Assembly (NCBI GenBank): GCA_025455205.1
Contig: JALOMZ010000032.1
Coordinates: 1-9,675, forward strand
DNA length: 9,675 bases
Direction of reading: 5' to 3'
Source: Chitinophagaceae bacterium
Lineage (GTDB): Bacteria > Bacteroidota > Bacteroidia > Chitinophagales > Chitinophagaceae
The notes below the pieces were generated by a model that saw only the letters and a list, made by a program, of their open reading frames with translations, had not been told where the DNA came from and ran no database searches. This document shows positions 7,801-9,675 of this stretch, one piece after another; within the stretch, counting starts at the first letter, position 1; each line of letters starts with the position of its first letter. A program made the translations under genes and the position numbers.

Positions 7801-9622
7801 CGTGCTCATTGCCACCCAGGAAACAGGCAAAGCCCTGCCCTGGGCCAACGAAGCCCTGGCCTTTGCCATGCAGAGCCAGCTGCCCGACGACCAGGCCGAA
7901 GCCATGATGTACCTGGGCATCCTGCAACGAAGCAGCCAGCCGGCCAAAGCCCTCGAAAACCTCAAAGCCGCCACCGCCCTCGCCGACAAATACCAGCTCA
8001 GCCTGCTGCAGTGGGAAGCCTGGTACGAACTGGGCGAATACTACTACACCAACAACCAACCGGAAAAAGCCATCGAGGCCTACAAAAAATCGGCCGCCCT
8101 CATCGATAAAAACAGCAGCAACATCTTCGGCGGCGAAGATGCCCGCAAAACCTACCAGACCAGCGGCAAGAAACCCGAACTCTACAGCCACCTGATCTCC
8201 GCACTCACCGCCACCGGCGCCGTGGAAGAAGCCTGGGCCTTTGCCCAGAAAACACAGGAGGAAGCCGTAAAAGACCTCCTGGGCAGCCTTAGCACCAACG
8301 CCACCAGCGCCGACAAAGCCAAAGCCCTGCAACGCCTGCAGGAACTGCAGCAGAAAAGAAACGGCGTGGAACAGAATATCAAGAAACTGCAGGCCGAAGG
8401 CAGCAACGCCGCCCAACTGCAACTGCTGCAGCAAACGCGCGATATCCTGGAAAAAGAATACCTCAACTACGTAACCGACCTGGTGAAGACCTATCCCGAT
8501 ATCGATGGCTACTTCTCCAAAAATGTGAACCCGGAAGATTTTAAAGACATCAAGGAAAACATCCCCGACAGCGTGGCCATTGTGCTCTACCTGCTGAATG
8601 GCAAACAGCTGCTCATCTTCACCGCCACCAACCAGAAGATCGGGGTGAAGGAACAACTACTCAGCAGCGAACTGGAACCACTGGTGGATCAATACACCCA
8701 GGCCCTCAGCAACCCGGCCTTTCCGGCACAGTCGAGGCCGCTCATATTGCGCAGCACCATCAAGAAGAAGGTGACACCTACAGCCGCCAGCCAATCCTTT
8801 GAACAACTGTCCCAGCAATTGTACAGCCTCCTGCTGGCGCCCATCGAAAACGAGATCAAAGGCTATTCTTCCCTCTGCATCATCCCCAATGGCAAGCTCA
8901 GCAACCTGCCCTTCCAATGCCTCGGCAAAGCAGGAAGCAGCGGGCATATGGAATACCTCATTGAATCGCACGACATCTTCTACACCAACAAACTCACCCT
9001 CTTCCTCAAGCAGGGCCGCAAAGACCGCAGTCTGGCCTCCTTCACCGGCTTCGGCAACCCCGACAACAGCCTCGAGAGTGCCGGGCAGGAAGTGACTGCC
9101 ATTGGCAAGATGCTCAACACACCCAATATCTACCTGCAGGCAGCCGCCACCGAATCAAAGGCCAAGAGCAGCCTGGAACAATCCAAATACATCCACTTCG
9201 CCACACATGGGGTGCTCAACTATACCGACTTCAGCAGCTCCTACCTCAAGATGGCACCCGTGCAGGACGGGCAGGAAGACGGGCAGCTCCGCATTGATGA
9301 GATCAAGGCCCTCAGCATCAGCGGCTGCGAATTGGTGACCCTAAGCGCCTGCGAAACCGCCGTAAACCAGGAACTCAAGAAAGGCTGGTACATATCGCCC
9401 GCCAATGCCTTCCTGGTGAGCAGCGTGCGCAGCGTGGTGGCCAGCCTCTGGGCCGTGGATGATGAAGCCACCAATCTGCTGATGCAGGAGTTCTACAAGA
9501 ACCTGCCGGTAATGGGCAAATCGGCCGCCCTGCGCAAAGCACAGGCCACTCTCAGTCAAACCAAGGGCTTTGAGCATCCCTTCTACTGGGGTGCATTTGT
9601 GCTGTACGGGGATTGGCGATAA
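4856..9622 (+). CDS. exported giant TPR-CHAT peptidase
   Basis: This 1588-residue protein ends in a CHAT domain (caspase HetF associated with TPRs), a clan CD cysteine peptidase. Residues 1-24 form a signal peptide (Lys/Arg start, Leu-rich core, cut after GFA before Gln). A small beta-type module lies at about 34-118, followed by an unassigned mostly helical part (about 120-282). A TPR superhelix runs from about 285 to 1086, perhaps 15-20 repeats, many carrying YDSA/FDSA in the second helix. A Gln/Lys/Leu-rich coiled coil lies at about 1152-1208. The CHAT region begins with a strand near 1240 and has its core at about 1315-1588. His1451 in HFATHG and Cys1499 in LSACETA are both present, so it is probably active. 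The family is known from HetF and from Csx29 of Craspase, which are intracellular. Here the signal peptide points to the periplasm or cell surface. The TPRs probably bind a partner or trigger. The metacaspase gene is immediately upstream, with no terminator between them. Confidence 0.93.
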   Translation: MKKNGHRLGWMLTLLLLAGLQGFAQLQTRTVHAMIDSIIVRNDSVMLLLDAGTEAGLSADAKGKVLARHNKAFDSQDYTELGFGKIVGLNRQRALLLLQGKASSGQRSIQKMDLVRFSYRPATAGRLFTELAARAIYFDDIYRDPMYELNQVISQGNQFPEDSLLQAMVDQVKETVTFVKPTLEPGNSLLVPLTMGRYKGKTVIEVMEQTTLQDVITFLQFVLSYPGKYMGYHYKFNETFATWVLNNAPGGSLELYTRRQELLGNASALQQWYQTNAATIRKEKLCDLYFDEVIAFNEERKYDSALLRIREGLEVATATQDTAGHSTMWQAWAQWYQDNEQYAETIRCTDSMIRYARLAGNASELAAAYFKKAFCQYKIAAYDSSHHTLALAEQALLQNAQKLKGNDSLNLWRKRHEYAGWSYYAAGSYQEAIRSLYTGIALNRKMLTESATENIASDYWYLGRIYKAQGFYEKSLQAFDSARLLYRSLGDEYNFAFTENDIGSVYYKRGDYSRSKAYHERAYNTLVRMEKWDNAGYAKSMLGSNLEMENDIPGAIASHQEAIVLRNKAGNREGQAFSWTRLGKLFERTGQKQEALHAYDSAAFYYAAIGDRAEQAQNLLNNGKVYENDKDFRKARSYYDSAATILKALGSRSGYVDALSKLGSVTWELDPEASARYYAECLNESRGINDQVNELYSMVNLGALAGRKNRFDSAQYWISQALPLATATKDPAMVAYCYARMGGLAENRLQSAEAFDLYRKAAATYDTLDKARYFSTQLRISSLFVSTGKLDSAAHINRRVIQEASKLGYKLELGDALIQQAFQYTLRAQYQEGLALADSAGRVYAGSGNRMSQASVYATKALQYMGLGRYAECFRHFEMADSLYALEKNDWERSTIANNTGVAHTYQGAYRKAITSFQQSLDLRPSSQDDESAIRAKANMAECYVYLKQYDTALQIIPALYDRAKQQQFQRLSTSMALLMTRVLIATQETGKALPWANEALAFAMQSQLPDDQAEAMMYLGILQRSSQPAKALENLKAATALADKYQLSLLQWEAWYELGEYYYTNNQPEKAIEAYKKSAALIDKNSSNIFGGEDARKTYQTSGKKPELYSHLISALTATGAVEEAWAFAQKTQEEAVKDLLGSLSTNATSADKAKALQRLQELQQKRNGVEQNIKKLQAEGSNAAQLQLLQQTRDILEKEYLNYVTDLVKTYPDIDGYFSKNVNPEDFKDIKENIPDSVAIVLYLLNGKQLLIFTATNQKIGVKEQLLSSELEPLVDQYTQALSNPAFPAQSRPLILRSTIKKKVTPTAASQSFEQLSQQLYSLLLAPIENEIKGYSSLCIIPNGKLSNLPFQCLGKAGSSGHMEYLIESHDIFYTNKLTLFLKQGRKDRSLASFTGFGNPDNSLESAGQEVTAIGKMLNTPNIYLQAAATESKAKSSLEQSKYIHFATHGVLNYTDFSSSYLKMAPVQDGQEDGQLRIDEIKALSISGCELVTLSACETAVNQELKKGWYISPANAFLVSSVRSVVASLWAVDDEATNLLMQEFYKNLPVMGKSAALRKAQATLSQTKGFEHPFYWGAFVLYGDWR

Positions 9623-9630
9623 CTAAAACC

Positions 9631-9658
9631 GTTTGAGGTTTGAAGTTTGAGGTTTGAA
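9631..9658. repeat. tandem 14-bp (2 x heptamer) repeat
   Basis: Two exact copies of GTTTGAGGTTTGAA lie end to end (9631-9644 and 9645-9658). Each is made of two heptamers, GTTTGAG and GTTTGAA. A decayed start of a further unit (GTTC) follows at 9659. It begins 8 bp after the TPR-CHAT stop codon, where a terminator might be expected. No hairpin is visible in the remaining bases, and the array may belong to a dispersed repeat family. Confidence 0.75.
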
Positions 9659-9675
9659 GTTCCTGCTTGCCGGGC

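Noticed and set aside
7613..8656. Antisense open frame of 347 codons opposite the TPR-CHAT gene
   Set aside because: It is a GC-bias shadow rich in Gly/Phe/Val, and the sense strand has clear TPR and CHAT coding.
4856..9622. Craspase (type III-E CRISPR) membership of the TPR-CHAT protein
   Set aside because: There is no CRISPR array or gRAMP-like gene in the window, the protein has a signal peptide, and its neighbour is a metacaspase.

Overview
The window reads as chromosomal DNA of a fairly GC-rich member of the Bacteroidota, most like Chitinophagaceae. This is an inference from several traits. Signal peptides end just before a glutamine. Start codons lack Shine-Dalgarno sites. A TAnnTTTG promoter element precedes the superoxide dismutase gene. 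Degenerate short-period repeats lie in the gaps between genes. The TPR repeats are rich in a 'YDSA' motif. All five genes are on the + strand, and no RNA gene, CRISPR array, transposase or phage gene was seen.

Positions 1-252 are non-coding and open with a tandem octamer repeat. Positions 253-1934 hold a probable translationally coupled pair. The first gene is a tRNA adenosine deaminase (TadA). The second, overlapping it by an ATGA, encodes an exported protein of unknown function with an MG2/Ig-like N-terminal region. A short gap containing a promoter leads to a Mn-type superoxide dismutase (2041-2649), which is closed by a strong intrinsic terminator (2676-2705).

The second half (2866-9622) is a two-gene operon and the most interesting part. 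Gene one encodes an exported metacaspase-like C14 peptidase with an intact His/Cys dyad. It also carries a small beta-type module and a DUF4384-like C-terminal region. Gene two, 31 bp downstream, encodes a 1588-residue exported protein made of a signal peptide, a small beta-type module, a long TPR superhelix, a coiled coil, and a C-terminal CHAT peptidase domain with an intact His/Cys dyad. Both are clan CD peptidases and both appear to be directed out of the cytoplasm. Known TPR-CHAT proteins such as Csx29 of Craspase act inside the cell with a nucleic-acid-guided partner. The pair is therefore a candidate envelope-located caspase/CHAT proteolytic system, with the TPR array as the likely sensing or scaffolding part. 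Which protein cleaves which, and what the trigger is, cannot be read from the sequence. The window ends in a tandem 14-bp repeat just after the operon.
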